From assembly GCA_018136815.1 (NCBI GenBank), contig CM030935.1, positions 4,760,999-4,824,998 on the forward strand: a stretch of 64,000 bases of DNA, given 5' to 3'. Positions 54,170 through 64,000 of the stretch are shown here, in pieces. The DNA is from Isochrysis galbana. Taxonomy: Eukaryota > Haptophyta > Isochrysidales > Isochrysidaceae. Position 1 is the stretch's first letter. Each line of letters opens with the position of its first letter. A model generated the notes under the pieces. The model had not been told where the DNA came from, did no database searches, and saw nothing but the letters and a program-made list of their open reading frames with translations. Both the position numbers and the translations under genes were made by a program.

Positions 54170-54478
54170 AACTATTGTTATCATTTGCAAGCGATGGAGC
54201 TCGCCGACCGCTCCCCTCTCCCAGCCCACTGCAGCCACGACGCCCCAACGGAGCCGCCGCCGGAGCCGAAGCGCTCGTAGGCCACAACCAGCAACCCCTC
54301 CGTACAACGAAGTCGACATGCCGCCTCCGCACTCGCCTCCCCAACCCCAACAGCCACACAGGCAGGGCCCAAGGAACAAGCAAACATCTGCTCTCTGCTC
54401 CCCTCTAGACAATAGAGTCAGATTCAGACCCCCGTACCCCCGTCTCCTGCTCCGGTGCCATGCCACCAACTCAAGAAC
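54170..54478 (+). mobile_element. retroelement 5' end fragment, host of N2 copy c
   Basis: CAACTATTGTTATCATTTGC (stem decayed) and ATGGAGCTCGCC resemble the 41203 module. The frame breaks early. N2 copy c is inserted at 54479-54494, and the host resumes at 55379 with TGGTGGGTGACAGC. Confidence 0.6.
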
Positions 54479-54494
54479 TCTAAAGGACTCCCCA

Positions 54495-55362
54495 CAACTA
54501 AGTTTATAGCCTTGGTTGACCCATGGCGGGGCACGAGCCCCCCCCTCTCTCCACTCCTCCCCTGCCATGGGGGAGGAACCACCCACTCTCCTGGCACGCC
54601 TGATGGCCTGCCAGGAGCACACTGACATGCTGACCCATCCCTCTCCGCACAGGCATGCCTGAATCGCACGCCCTGGCCTGTCGTGGCCAGCCAATCCCTC
54701 TGACCAACCCCTCCTCCCCCTGGGCCCCCCTATCAGGACCCCCCAGCCAGCTCCAGTCGACTGGCAGGGGCTCGAGAGCCAGCGAGGGAGAGGCAGGAGG
54801 GGCCAGGGCCATGCCCCAGCCTCACCTGCCCCCTGAGCTGCGCTCCAAGGCCCCTGCCGGCCTCCTGGGGACCTGAAGAGGGGCCGCAGGCGCGCGCCAT
54901 GGCCAGAGCCGCAGGGAAGAGAGGAGGAAGAGGGAAGAGGGAGGGGAGGGGGGAGTGGCAGCTCTCCCCTCCGGCGTTTACGTGTCTTCTCGCCCCGTTT
55001 GGGTAAGAGAAGACGGGGGCGCCAGAGCCAGGAGGGAAGGACCGCGGCTCGCCGCGGCCACTCGCTTAGGCGAGGAGTGATTAGCGCTTCTGGGCTCCCT
55101 TTCACGAGTGCCCCCCCCCCCTGCGTTGTTTTTACCCGAAAGGGGTTTTCCCCCAGCGTGGACTCGAGGAGAGGACGTGCTGGGGTGCGCAGGGTCGGTG
55201 CGTGCACTGGGGGGAGGACAAATATCGAGGGGAGGGGGCAGTGCCCCCTCCCCCCGGTAGCACTCGGACACCTGGCTCGTCAGGCATGGCGGGATTCCGG
55301 GACGGAAAAGTTGTGTCCAATTAGCTGGTGGGGTTGGCTAGGATATAACATTAATTAGTTTG
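54495..55362 (+). mobile_element. N2 non-autonomous retroelement, copy c, complete
   Basis: The 16-bp duplication tctaaaggactcccca lies at 54479-54494 and 55363-55378. The 5' end CAACTAAGTTTATAGCCTTGG and CCCATGGCGGGGCACGAGCC match N1. The 3' half (from ~54960) differs from N1 and ends TTGGCTAGGATATAACATTA. 868 bp without recognised coding capacity. Confidence 0.88.
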
Positions 55363-55378
55363 TCTAAAGGACTCCCCA

Positions 55379-56350
55379 TGGTGGGTGACAGCTCTGCTAT
55401 CACTATCAACCCCGCATGCGGAGGCAACTCGCAACTCTTGCACAGTCAGCAGTCAGTGCACCCCCAACCAAGCCTAGAGCTGACCATTATAATGAGCCCA
55501 CCTTTTGGAAAAGGGTATTACTAGCGTCGCGATAGGTTGGTACGTAAGTGCCACGCCTTTCGCGTAACTCATTAATGAGGTTGTTAACAACCTGCCCCTA
55601 TCCCCAAAAATAGAACTGGAGCCAAACAGCACAAGACCGTGTTCCCTTTGCCGATTTCCAGCGGATGGCCCCCGCCCGCCCGCAAGCGACCCGCGGGTGA
55701 TCTGTTTGAAGTGGAGATGCGTATCGCGCCTCGTCACCATCGGGGAGGTGTATAGTTTCGCTCCCGGAGGGGATGTGAACTAGTAGAAATAGTAGGTATC
55801 TTCAAGAGTTCTTTTCAATCATCAATGATCGTCGATATTACCGTTTATCGCAACCTTCATGAGCATATAGACAAAGTACACCCCATGCTGCAACCGCCAA
55901 AAAGGCCTTGTCGCCCTCTGCCCCCACCCCCTCTCTTACCACACTTCTTAGGTGGTCGTTCAACGTGGCAAATAGATGCATAAATGAGGCATGAACGGTG
56001 ACAAGCAAAGAAGCGAGGCGCGAGGTGAGGGAGGCATTCACCTCATCGCGTGTAAGTGCAGTGCACGCGCGCGGGCGATGAAGGGCGGCAGCTTCCCCGG
56101 CTATCATGTCCAGCTAGGCTTGTGCAGAGCCGGCTTGGCATTCACCCTCACCGTCCTCCCTCCAACGCAGCGGGCATGCCGCAAGCATGGACAGTGCATG
56201 AGGGGTCAGACAGCTTGTGTGTGCGGATGTCCCCGCTGCGGAGGCCCGGCTGCGCCGATGAGGGAGGTGTGCCATGGACCGCTCGCGCACGCCGGGCCGA
56301 GGTTTCATGCGCCCGCACCCAGCGCGCGTCCGAGACGAGGTGGCACATCT
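55379..56350. other. intergenic, 3' side of the amidotransferase
   Basis: No gene recognised; short frames on both strands lack motifs. Confidence 0.45.
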
Positions 56351-59300
56351 TCAGCCGTCGCGCCGGCCGTCCAAAGACATGTCCGGGATGGGATTGCTGC
56401 GCGGCTTGCCCGCCGCCGCTGCCGCCACACTCCGTGGTGACGACGGGCCGGTGATCGGGGCGCCGTTGCACAAGAGCTTCAGCACGGACTGCTGGCGCCA
56501 CTTGGGTGTAGCTGCACCGGCGGCGGAGGCGAGGAAGGACTCCAGCCGCCCCTCGTGCAGAGGAAAGACCGAGACGCGCTCGTCGTCCATGTCGCTCGAG
56601 TAGCCATCGACAGAGTGCGTGCAGGCGTCGCCTGCGGCGGCAACTTGGCCAGTAGTGGCCGAGGCGGTTGCGGCCCCGCTGGACGTGGTCCCCTCCAAGG
56701 GGCCGGCGTCGGGCGGCCCACCTCCTGCGTGTGGTGGCGTGTCGTCGAGATACTGCAGGCGATCGCTGGTCCGGGCGCCAGTCTGTGAGGCAGGCGGCCG
56801 CAACGGCAGGCGTGCCGCTCCCCCACCGGACGCGCCCATGCTCACTGGCAATGGCAGCTTGGTCACCAGTTCGCGCGTGCTCCTGGCGCTCCGCGATTGG
56901 CCTTGCTCTTCGCCATGTGCGTTGCCGGTCGCGTCGGTGGGCCTATCGGCGGCATGGTGACGCAGGCAGAGCGGCGAGCGGCGGCATCCCGCGGCGCGAG
57001 ATGCGGCCGCTGCCCCCGTCAAGGCGCCGGCGTCATCGCCTGGCCTTGGAGCCCTAGCTGGCGCGTCCAGCCGGAAGTGGCGGAGGGCAGGCGACGAGAC
57101 CCCCTCCGCCCGAGGCGTCGCGGCTAGACTGGAGGGCGTGGGTGGCGGCGCCGAGGCGGGCGCGCGGTGGCTCACGACCTCTCCCGGCGAAGCCTCCGCC
57201 TGCGCCCTGGCGTCGGCCATTGACCGTGCGGCGACCTCCGCCTGGGCCATCGCCACACCCATTGCCTCGCCGATTGCCTCGGCCGCCTCCTCCGCGGCCG
57301 CTTGCGCGCCGGTCGCGGCGTTTCCACCTGCCACAGTCCATTGGGTAGGGCGGGCTGCCACGTCGGCCGCCGCCGTCACGCTGCCGGTCCTCTCGCCCTC
57401 GCCGGCCTCGCCGTGCGCCGCCGCGCACTTGAGCTTCCTCAGCGCGCGCGCGACCGCGTCCTTGCACAGGGGCGTCGCAAGCGGCAGCGCGTGCAACGCT
57501 GCCATCCACCCTTCCTCCTCCTCGTCCGCTCCCGCCTCGGAGCTGGCGCCGACGCTGCCGGAGGAGTGGCCCTTGGGGCAGCCGTCCAACGGGTGGGTGC
57601 CCACCGAACCCGCTCGACCGTCGGCGAAGCCGCTAATCGTCCGCGCTGCGAGCGCCGCGAGTTCAAGCGTTCGCGTTGCCTTGGGCGAGAGCCCGGCGTC
57701 CAGCAGGGCGAGCGGGTCGGTCAGGCTGTCGTGCGAGGGGCCGCTCGGCAGCCGCGTGGTGGAGCTCGAAGTGGAGACGTTGCCGCTCCCTGCGCCGCGC
57801 AGGCCCGTGCCGGCCTCGTAGGTGAGCATGCTGTTCTCGTGGATCAGGTGCCAGTTGGCAATGTCGGTGGTGAGCGGCTCCGAGGCGCAGATGAAGGCTG
57901 CGCGGTTGCCCAACTTGGTCGAGGGCTGGCGCGCGTCGGATGCGCCTTGTCTCGCTCCGCCGCAGCCACCCGCGGACGCCGAGGTCAGCGGTTTCATCGC
58001 GGTCGCTCCGTGCCCGGGCGCGAGCCTGCCGGCCGGGCAGCCGCGCAGGTGCTGGCGCAGCGCGGCAGGCTCGGCAAAGGCGTAGTACAGGGAGGGCGCC
58101 GGGATTATGGGCGCCTTATCGCAGTAGCGGGTCACCACGACGGTTTGCCTGAGGGCACGCGGAGCGCGCGGTGAGGGGTGAGCGCGAGGGCCGCGCCAAG
58201 GTGCGAGGACCGCGCGGCGCGACACGCGCTCACCCGTCGGTCAGCGCAAAGTTGAAGGTCGAGTAGCCGGTCGTGATGCCGGCATCGGCGAGGAAGTGGC
58301 GGACCGCGGCGATGGTGCCCAGCATCGCCTCCTGCGGGAGGGGGCCGGCGCGGCAGCGCGGTCAGTGAGCGCGGCCGTAGGCCGGCGGGCGGCGCAGCGT
58401 GGCGCGAGCCGTGGCCCCACTCGGCCCCGCCGGCGCACCTGCAGCAGCTTGGGCTCGATCGGTCCGCCGTGCGCCAGTTCGCTCGGGTCAATCAGGGAGA
58501 GCAGCAGCGCAAAGCACGCCTCGGAGTCGGTCGTCCCCTCGCACCACTCGTAGACGTCGTCGCGCAGCACGGAGAAGAGGCGCCGCTTGATCCGGTGGAA
58601 CTGCTCGATGTGCCCATTATGCTGGAAGAGCAGCCGGCCGAAGCGAAAGGGGTGGCAGTTTTGCTCCGATATGACGGATGTCTCGGACGCCGCGCGCACG
58701 TGTGCAAAGATGCACCTGTGAGGGCAGAGGCGTGCGGCAAGCGGCGCTCGGCGCGGCCAAGCTCGGGTGCACAACACGCTTCTCTCTCCCTCCCGCCCCG
58801 TTCCCCTCCCTTGCGCCTCCGTCTGCCCACCGCCCGCTCTGCTCTCCCGTGTCGAATCAGCGTCACGCAATATTTCTCTCTGCCCGCCTCGATCCATCGC
58901 CGCCTCCCCTCCCCCTCCTTCTCGTCCTCCTCAACAGCCGCCCACCGCAATCCCCTCCCCCCTCCCTCCCCCCTCCTCCTCCCCCCCTCCAACACATACA
59001 CACACACACAAACACACAAACACACTTGCTCTCTCACTTGGACTCGATCGTCCTCGAGAGCTCTCTCAGGTTCCGGTTGTTCCACGCGGCGGTCGTAGAG
59101 CGGAAGATGGCGGCGCGTGCGCACGGTGCGTACCATCCGACGCCAAACCCGTCTGCGTTGAGAGTCATGTTGTTCTTGCCCGGGCACTCTGGGTGGAATC
59201 CCCCATTAAAAGACTGGTGGATGAGAGAGTTTGTGGGCCAGAAGAGGAGAGTCTCTAGGGGAATGGGGTCTGGGCCACACCAGACGAGCCAGCGGCACAT
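56351..59300 (-). CDS. DUG3-like class-II glutamine amidotransferase with long C-terminal extension
   Basis: Minus-strand exons 59300-59038, 58715-58439, 58331-58234 and 58148-56351 join in phase (introns 322, 107 and 85 bp), giving 811 aa. The protein starts MCRWLVWCGPDPI, so Cys2 becomes the N-terminal nucleophile after Met removal, and continues TNSLIHQSF, NADGFGVGWY, FAHVRAAS, CHPFRFGRLLFQHNGHI and TTDSEACFALLLSL, the order seen in DUG3/EgtC-type amidotransferases. Yeast DUG3 works in glutathione breakdown with a DUG2 partner. The catalytic fold ends near FICASEPLTTDIANWHLIHENSML. The remaining ~500 residues are Ala/Gly/Ser-rich and low complexity, far longer than the family norm; a missed intron or late stop cannot be ruled out. 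Confidence 0.88.
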
Positions 59301-59526
59301 AGGGAGAGGGAGGGAGAGAGGGAGAGGGAGGGAGAGGGCACCCCCTACTCTCGGGATCGGCCTACTGTGGCTGCCCGAATTCCCTCTCTTGTGCCCCTTC
59401 TTTCCCGCCCTTCCCCTTACCTCCCCCCCCCCTCTCTTCTCTCTCTTTCTCTTCTCTCTCTCCCTCTCTCTTCTCTCTCTTTCTCCCTTCCTCTCTCTCC
59501 CTCCCTCTCCCTCCCTCCCTCCCTCC

Positions 59527-59588
<62 letters not shown>

Positions 59589-59636
59589 TCTCTCTCTCCC
59601 CCTTCTCTTCTCCTTCTCCCTCTCCCTCTCGCCCAT
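59301..59636. repeat. GA-rich tract (amidotransferase sense) before the amidotransferase
   Basis: GGGAGA-type repeats at 59300-59340 (+ strand) and CT-rich sequence at 59420-59635 lie immediately upstream of the minus-strand start codon. Confidence 0.88.
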
Positions 59637-59978
59637 CTAGAGATCTAGAAGCAATCCTTCACATGAAAAAGGAACCAAAGTGACGGGTTGGCTGAGAAGA
59701 TGAGGAGTCCCTTACTTTAGTAGTAGCTTAGTAGTAAAGTAGGTACTCTAGTACCTAGCCACATCCACACAGTAGAGAGTAGAGCTCTACTCTACGAGTA
59801 GAGTATTCACACCGGAAGAGCCGTGAAAAATCCACTAGCAACCGCGCACACGCCCCCATCGCCATCCATGGGAAAAAGGGCCTCCGTTCGTTGCTCGTTG
59901 CCGAGGAGGAGGGCTACTACGGTCCTACAGCACCAGGATTCAATAAATAGGGGCAAGAAGCAAGAAGCAAGAAAAAAA
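59637..59978. other. intergenic
   Basis: Short GTAGAGTA/TAGTAGTA-type repeats at about 59718-59810. No gene. Confidence 0.45.
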
Positions 59979-61428
59979 ATCTTCTTAAAATTCCCCGCTA
60001 CGTGTGCGGCGTGAGGCAGAGTGCTATTGAACCTCCCTACTACCCAACCTTAACCCCCATCAACCCCCTCCCCCTTCCCCAGTTCTCTCTCTAGCGGAGA
60101 AGCCGGTTCCGGGGAGGCCGCGCGCGCTGCTTCGGCCAAGAGTCGGAGAGAAGGGGGCGGGAGACGGTGGCTCTTTCTTTGTTCCGACTCGGGCACGTAT
60201 TTCCTTTCCTCATATCTCGTGGGATCCATCTTGTTCCTTGACATAGGCCGTGTTGCTTACGAAAGAGGTTTAGCTACCCTAAGTAATGTTTCGAATGTCC
60301 AGACCTCTCGCCTCTCGCCGCCTGCAAGAGGTCCTCCGATGTTTCTAGGTTAAAATCTTTGTCCACCGTGTAGAGAGGGTTTATCATTTTCCGAATATGT
60401 TTATTACTCGGGGCGTGTAGCCCCATATTCTCTCGTTGTTTTTTTAACCTTTGAAAGAAACCAACTTTTGCCGTTGCTAATAGGTGGTATCTCGTAAGGA
60501 TCGCTCTTAAGATTGTCCTGGCGGACCTACCGTCCGCATTGCCATATTGAATGTTGTAAAAGTCCGTCAGGATGTACCTCCATGCCAGGATACCCAAGTA
60601 TCCCGAGGAGGGGTGAGGCCTATCTACTTGGTAGCAAAAGAGTCGTTGGGCTACTTCGGAGCCCGGCCTAAGATTAATCCCTATAAGACCCTCTATGAAG
60701 TCGAAGACAGGCTCCGTCGCGATGCATACATACGGCTAAATGCGTGGAGCGTGGAGCTTTCGGGGGCTATACCGCAAAAGCGGCATGTCGGATCGTCCGC
60801 GAATCTGTTCGCCGTGGCTATTCTCCTATATAGAATGTGTTTGAAGTGCATGTACGAGTCCCTCGGAGTCAGAAAGTTGTACTTGTACAGCTGCGAAATT
60901 TGCTTCCATTTTCCTGAGAGGGCCGGTAATCTTCTTTCCCATCGCAGCGTGGATTTCTGTTTTTTCGTTTTCCTCATCGCGAGGAACGCCTTAGTGAGCA
61001 CCTTGACATTGATGTCTTCTAGCGTCTTACGAGCGTCTTTAAGCGTATACTCTTGCGGTATCGGGTAGGCCGTCTCGGCCGGTCCGTCATATGCACGACC
61101 CCATTTCAGCGGAGTGTATAGCTCGTCCGGTACTGACCGCGGGTTGACCCGCTCGTGGATATGGGGCTCTCCCATTACGTTCAGCTTTACCGCGTGATAG
61201 TTGCCACTCCGGCGCAGATAGTAGTTGTGTTCATTGTCCACAAGTATTTCGCCTAAGTCGTGTGCGTCCGGATCCTCCTGGGGGGCTAACTCGTGCTCCT
61301 CCGGAGCCGGGGGAGAAGATACCACTTTCTTTTTCAAAAGATCTATATAGTTGGTGGTGGCTTCTGCCATTCTTAATCTCGCCCATTCCGCAATCTTTTG
61401 CCACGACTTTAGAAAGGGGCCTATCGAT

Positions 61429-62671
61429 AAAAAAAAATCTTCTTAAAAATTTCCGCTACGTGTGCGACGTGAGGCAGTGTGCTCGTGGACCTCCCTACTA
61501 CCCAACCTTAACCCCTAACAACCCCCTCCCCCTTCCCCAGTTCCCTCTTTAACGGAGAAGCTGGTTCCGGGGAGGCCGCGCGCGCTGCTTCGGCCAGGAG
61601 TTGGAGAGAAGGGGGTGGGAGACTATGGCTTCTCCTTTGTTCTGACTCGGCTTGTGCTACCTTCTCCTATATCTCATAGAGTCTCTCCTGCTGCCCATTG
61701 GGTTCTCTTGTTAAAAGGGAGGCTAGCTACTTCAGGTGCTGATGTTTCGTATACCAAGACCTCCCGCCGCCTGTAGGAGGTCTTCCGATACTTCTAGGTT
61801 GAAGTCTTTGTCCACCGTGTAGAGAGGGCTTATCATTTTTTTGATATGTTTGTTGCTCGGGCTTGAATTGGTCGTGGGCGTCGTCATCGACATAGAAGAT
61901 CCAAGGGCCCTTTCGGCCCTTGTCCATCCCGTCTGGCGTAGCGTCTAGGCCTTCCAGCCTAGAGAGTAGGAATTTCATGAAAGTTGCTACATCTTCACTC
62001 TTAATGTCCTTTTTTTCCTCAGCTAGCTGAGCTAGCTGAATGAAAAAGGGGGTATCTTCGGGTTCTTCTTCCTCCTCTGGTGGAGGGGAGGCGAATGAGG
62101 TGTTGTTGTTGGGAGTCGGCATCGGGTCCGACTGTGGGTCGGCTCGCTTGCGCGACTGTTGTTGTGGCTGTTGTGCTGGTGGCTGCTGAGCTTGCTTGTG
62201 TGGCTCTTTCCCCTTGTGTCCATGCGCGGCTTGAGCATACGATTTGGGTGTGGGGTTTGGTTGTTGGTTGGAGGGAGCAAAAGCTCCTAGGATTGATTGT
62301 TGTGTCATGTGCCCGCCCCCGAGGGGTGCACAGATGGTAGGAGTTACCACCATGGGGGTGGCAGCAGAGCTGCCACCTCCCACGGGGAGTCCTTGAGTGG
62401 GTGGCTGCACGGCGGCGCTGGCTTTCTGAGCCTGGTTCTGGCTGTGCTGGTCTGCAGGGAACAGGACCTTGCCTGTTCCCTGCTTCTGTGGCTGCCTGGG
62501 AGGCGAGGATGGCGGGGCCATCTCGACGTCGTTGTCTGGCGGTGCTGAGGCCTGCGAGCGCTTTGGCTCCGGCGGCTTGGGGCGGCCCCGTTGGGGCGTC
62601 GTGGCGGCGGGGGGCTGGGAGAGGGGAGCGGGCGGCGCGCGCTCCATCGCTAAAACTATAACAATAGTTTT
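61429..62671 (-). mobile_element. B1: internally deleted LINE keeping ORF1 and both ends
   Basis: Bounded by gaaaggggcctatcgat at 61412-61428 and the same site with an expanded G run at 62672-62698. The minus-strand 5' end is AAAACTATTGTTATAGTTTT and ATGGAGCGCGCGCC; the 3' end is the common 3' UTR and AATCTTCTT junction. ORF1 runs directly into the reverse-complement CGAATATG...ATTTTT region of the ORF2 C-terminus near 61850, so about 3-4 kb including RT is deleted. Confidence 0.86.
61727..62647 (-). CDS. LINE ORF1-like protein fused to an out-of-frame ORF2 remnant
   Basis: 306 aa. It starts MERAPPAPLSQPPAATTPQ; the first ~180 residues are rich in Pro, Gln and Ala, then EEEEEPEDTPFF, and a short part of the folded C-terminal domain (LSRLEGLDATPD...GPWIFYVDDD) also seen in the 39993 protein. 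After ...AHDQF the frame continues in sequence derived from ORF2/3' UTR (an out-of-frame tail), so the conserved ORF1 domain is truncated. Confidence 0.65.
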   Translation of the reverse strand: MERAPPAPLSQPPAATTPQRGRPKPPEPKRSQASAPPDNDVEMAPPSSPPRQPQKQGTGKVLFPADQHSQNQAQKASAAVQPPTQGLPVGGGSSAATPMVVTPTICAPLGGGHMTQQSILGAFAPSNQQPNPTPKSYAQAAHGHKGKEPHKQAQQPPAQQPQQQSRKRADPQSDPMPTPNNNTSFASPPPEEEEEPEDTPFFIQLAQLAEEKKDIKSEDVATFMKFLLSRLEGLDATPDGMDKGRKGPWIFYVDDDAHDQFKPEQQTYQKNDKPSLHGGQRLQPRSIGRPPTGGGRSWYTKHQHLK

Positions 62672-63180
62672 GAAAAGGGGGGGGGGGGGCCTATCGATAT
62701 ATAATTGCCTCTATGACGTATCCAACGTTCTCCGTGGGGTAGGTATGCCGCGCATTCTTCCGCGGTGTACACGTCCCCCGTGTCCGAGTTAATGGTGTTG
62801 TGAACAACAACCGTTTGTAGAGATTCCCACTTGGATCTATGTGAGTGATGTAAAGCAGGTGCTTTATGAAAACAATTATGCCAAATCGGGGAGCCCTGGG
62901 TCCCTTCCCGCGTGTTAGTTTCCCTGCGTAGCCTAATCCGTCTAAAATTTTCGAGTGCTTGCTTCCAGAAGGCTGGGAGCGTGTTTTTACCGCAGATGTT
63001 GGCTAAGAGGCTTTTTGAGTCGACCTTCGAGAAGACCGCGGCTCTCCCCAATGGGGTGCGGCTGAACCATTGATCTAGGACCGCCTTCCAATCCGCCGTG
63101 GACGGGTTTAGGTAACGGATGATCCAAATCGCTTGAAGCGCTCGCGTGCGCTCGGCGCCGTCAATCGATTGTGCCAATCG

Positions 63181-63514
63181 ACAGACAAGTCTATGTCTAT
63201 GTCCCTCTGAAGAGGCTCTTCAAGGTGGGCCTTGCGAAACTCGCATTGGGTAGCTCACGCACTCTACACCTCCACTTCTAACTTTGGACAAACCACCCAA
63301 ACCGGTACAAAAGCTACACGCATGCCTGCTTATTGTCCGATAATGACAAAGAAGGATATTCCTTAAGCAGTGGGGGCGTTTGGTTTGCGTGTTCTACTTT
63401 TGGGTTGAGTGAGGGGCGGGGGGGGGCGCGGTGGAGCAGACTATTAGGCGTCAAAATGCGCACTTTCCCCCGACACACATAGGGCCAAATGCCAAATGAA
63501 CTCTTATTGCCTTT
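63181..63514. other. unassigned
   Basis: No gene recognised. A G-run lies at 63418. Confidence 0.4.
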
Positions 63515-63692
63515 GTTGACGCATGGCTTTTCCACATAGTTGGTAATTCAACGCTTTTGCTCATCCACATGTTGGATGTGCTGGGTGGTGGTGTTGGGTG
63601 GTGATTGGACGCTGTTCCACATGTTGGGTGGTGGTGGTGGTGATTGAACCCTTTTCCACATGTTGGGTGGTGGTGATTTAACGCATCTCGCC
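63515..63692. repeat. minisatellite, CTTTTCCACATGTTGGGTGG type
   Basis: Four to five imperfect ~35-45-bp units with CACATGTTGGGTGGTGGTG, ending ATCTCGCCTGG. Related to 31426-31580, with the same end. Confidence 0.75.
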
Positions 63693-63810
63693 TGGGGAAG
63701 GCGCCGGGGGAGTTGGAGTTGGGGGTGTAGGAAGCTTCGCCGCGTGAAAGTAGTGGGTCCATGAATGACCGCGTGTGCGGTAAGAATATTGTAAAAGACC
63801 TTTTTATCAG
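63693..63810 (+). mobile_element. retroelement 3' end, N1/LINE-A type
   Basis: GGTCCATGAATGACCGCGTG and TGCGGTAAGAATATTGTAAAAGACC followed by T-rich sequence match the 3' ends of N1 copy b and LINE-A. The minisatellite at 63515 may be part of the same element. Confidence 0.55.
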
Positions 63811-63895
63811 GTGGATCAGACCTTACGGGCCGCCCTCGGCGGCGGGGCCTGTGGAGAGGAGAGGAGAGTCGGCGCGCTTCATGCCGCAACCAACT
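63811..63895 (-). mobile_element. retroelement 5' end fragment
   Basis: The minus strand reads ACTACCTTTATAGTTGG (4-bp stem) and ATGAAGCGCGCCGAC, a variant of the MERAP-type start. The frame ends after about 20 codons at the junction with the 3' end on its left. Confidence 0.5.
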
Positions 63896-64000
63896 ATAAA
63901 GGTAGTGGTGGGTGACTCAAAATGAATCGCCCTGGTATTGGCAGCAGGGGTGTGACCTAGTAGAAAGAAGTGCTATCCCGAGAAGAAAGGAGAGGGGGGG
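63896..64000. other. window end, nothing recognised
   Basis: No feature supported. Confidence 0.4.

Larger units (their letters stand above)
59979..63180 (-). mobile_element. LINE-B2: 5'-truncated LINE, interrupted by B1
   Basis: The minus-strand 3' end is at 59979 (A tract/AATCTTCTT junction and conserved 3' UTR). ORF2 C-terminal sequence lies at 60274-61411 and 62699-63177, split by the B1 insertion at 61429-62671. After removal the frame runs RGNYISIGPFLKSWQKIAEW across the site. Motifs include RWERRLPALSGKW, the zinc-knuckle-like CRFCG and LGILAWRYILTDFYN. A frameshift near 60650-60760 breaks the frame. Everything upstream of 63180, including RT, is lost, the usual 5' truncation. Confidence 0.85.

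Overview
This is a nuclear contig from a GC-rich, intron-bearing unicellular eukaryote. Short GT-AG introns (77-409 bp), an alpha-tubulin gene, a fatty-acid elongase, an XEG113/GT77-like glycosyltransferase and a dense load of LINE, hAT, LTR and tyrosine-recombinase elements point to a eukaryotic alga or related protist. A haptophyte or another GC-rich alga is my guess; nothing here proves the lineage. There is one assembly gap, 26024-26123 (100 N).

Host genes, left to right: a HAD-type phosphatase (272-1278, +), a 13-exon GT77-type glycosyltransferase (8510-12659, +), an omega-like glutathione S-transferase (16451-17275, +), a peroxiredoxin-like protein (22071/22212-22961, +), alpha-tubulin (28171-29712, +), an ELO elongase (33243-34818, -), an NADPH-dependent FMN reductase (37998-39304, +), a large beta-propeller-like protein (46009-49208, +), an octad-repeat coiled-coil-like protein (50765-53431, +) and a DUG3-type class-II glutamine amidotransferase (56351-59300, -). 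I built the exon structures by hand from splice sites and phase. They are not operons and need not share a pathway. Most start close to a GA/CT-rich tract.

Between the genes lies a layered set of mobile elements. A complete hAT transposon with an uninterrupted transposase (17891-20366) sits near two small hAT-like MITEs with 8-bp target duplications. An internally deleted L1-like LINE (2195-5985), nested 3'-end fragments (13502-15741) and a LINE interrupted by a deletion derivative (59979-63180) share ends with short non-autonomous elements, here called N1, N2 and N3. A non-autonomous LTR element with LTRs that read as identical (42304-44330) splits a Ty3/gypsy reverse transcriptase, and removing it restores the frame. 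A tyrosine-recombinase pseudogene (35530-37119) is split by an N3 copy.

The least expected signals are: a short hairpin at the 5' end of autonomous and non-autonomous retroelements whose stem changes with compensating substitutions; a ~62-bp inverted-repeat mini-element found downstream of four gene ends in the sense orientation; and a protein with 22 consecutive 8-residue repeats.
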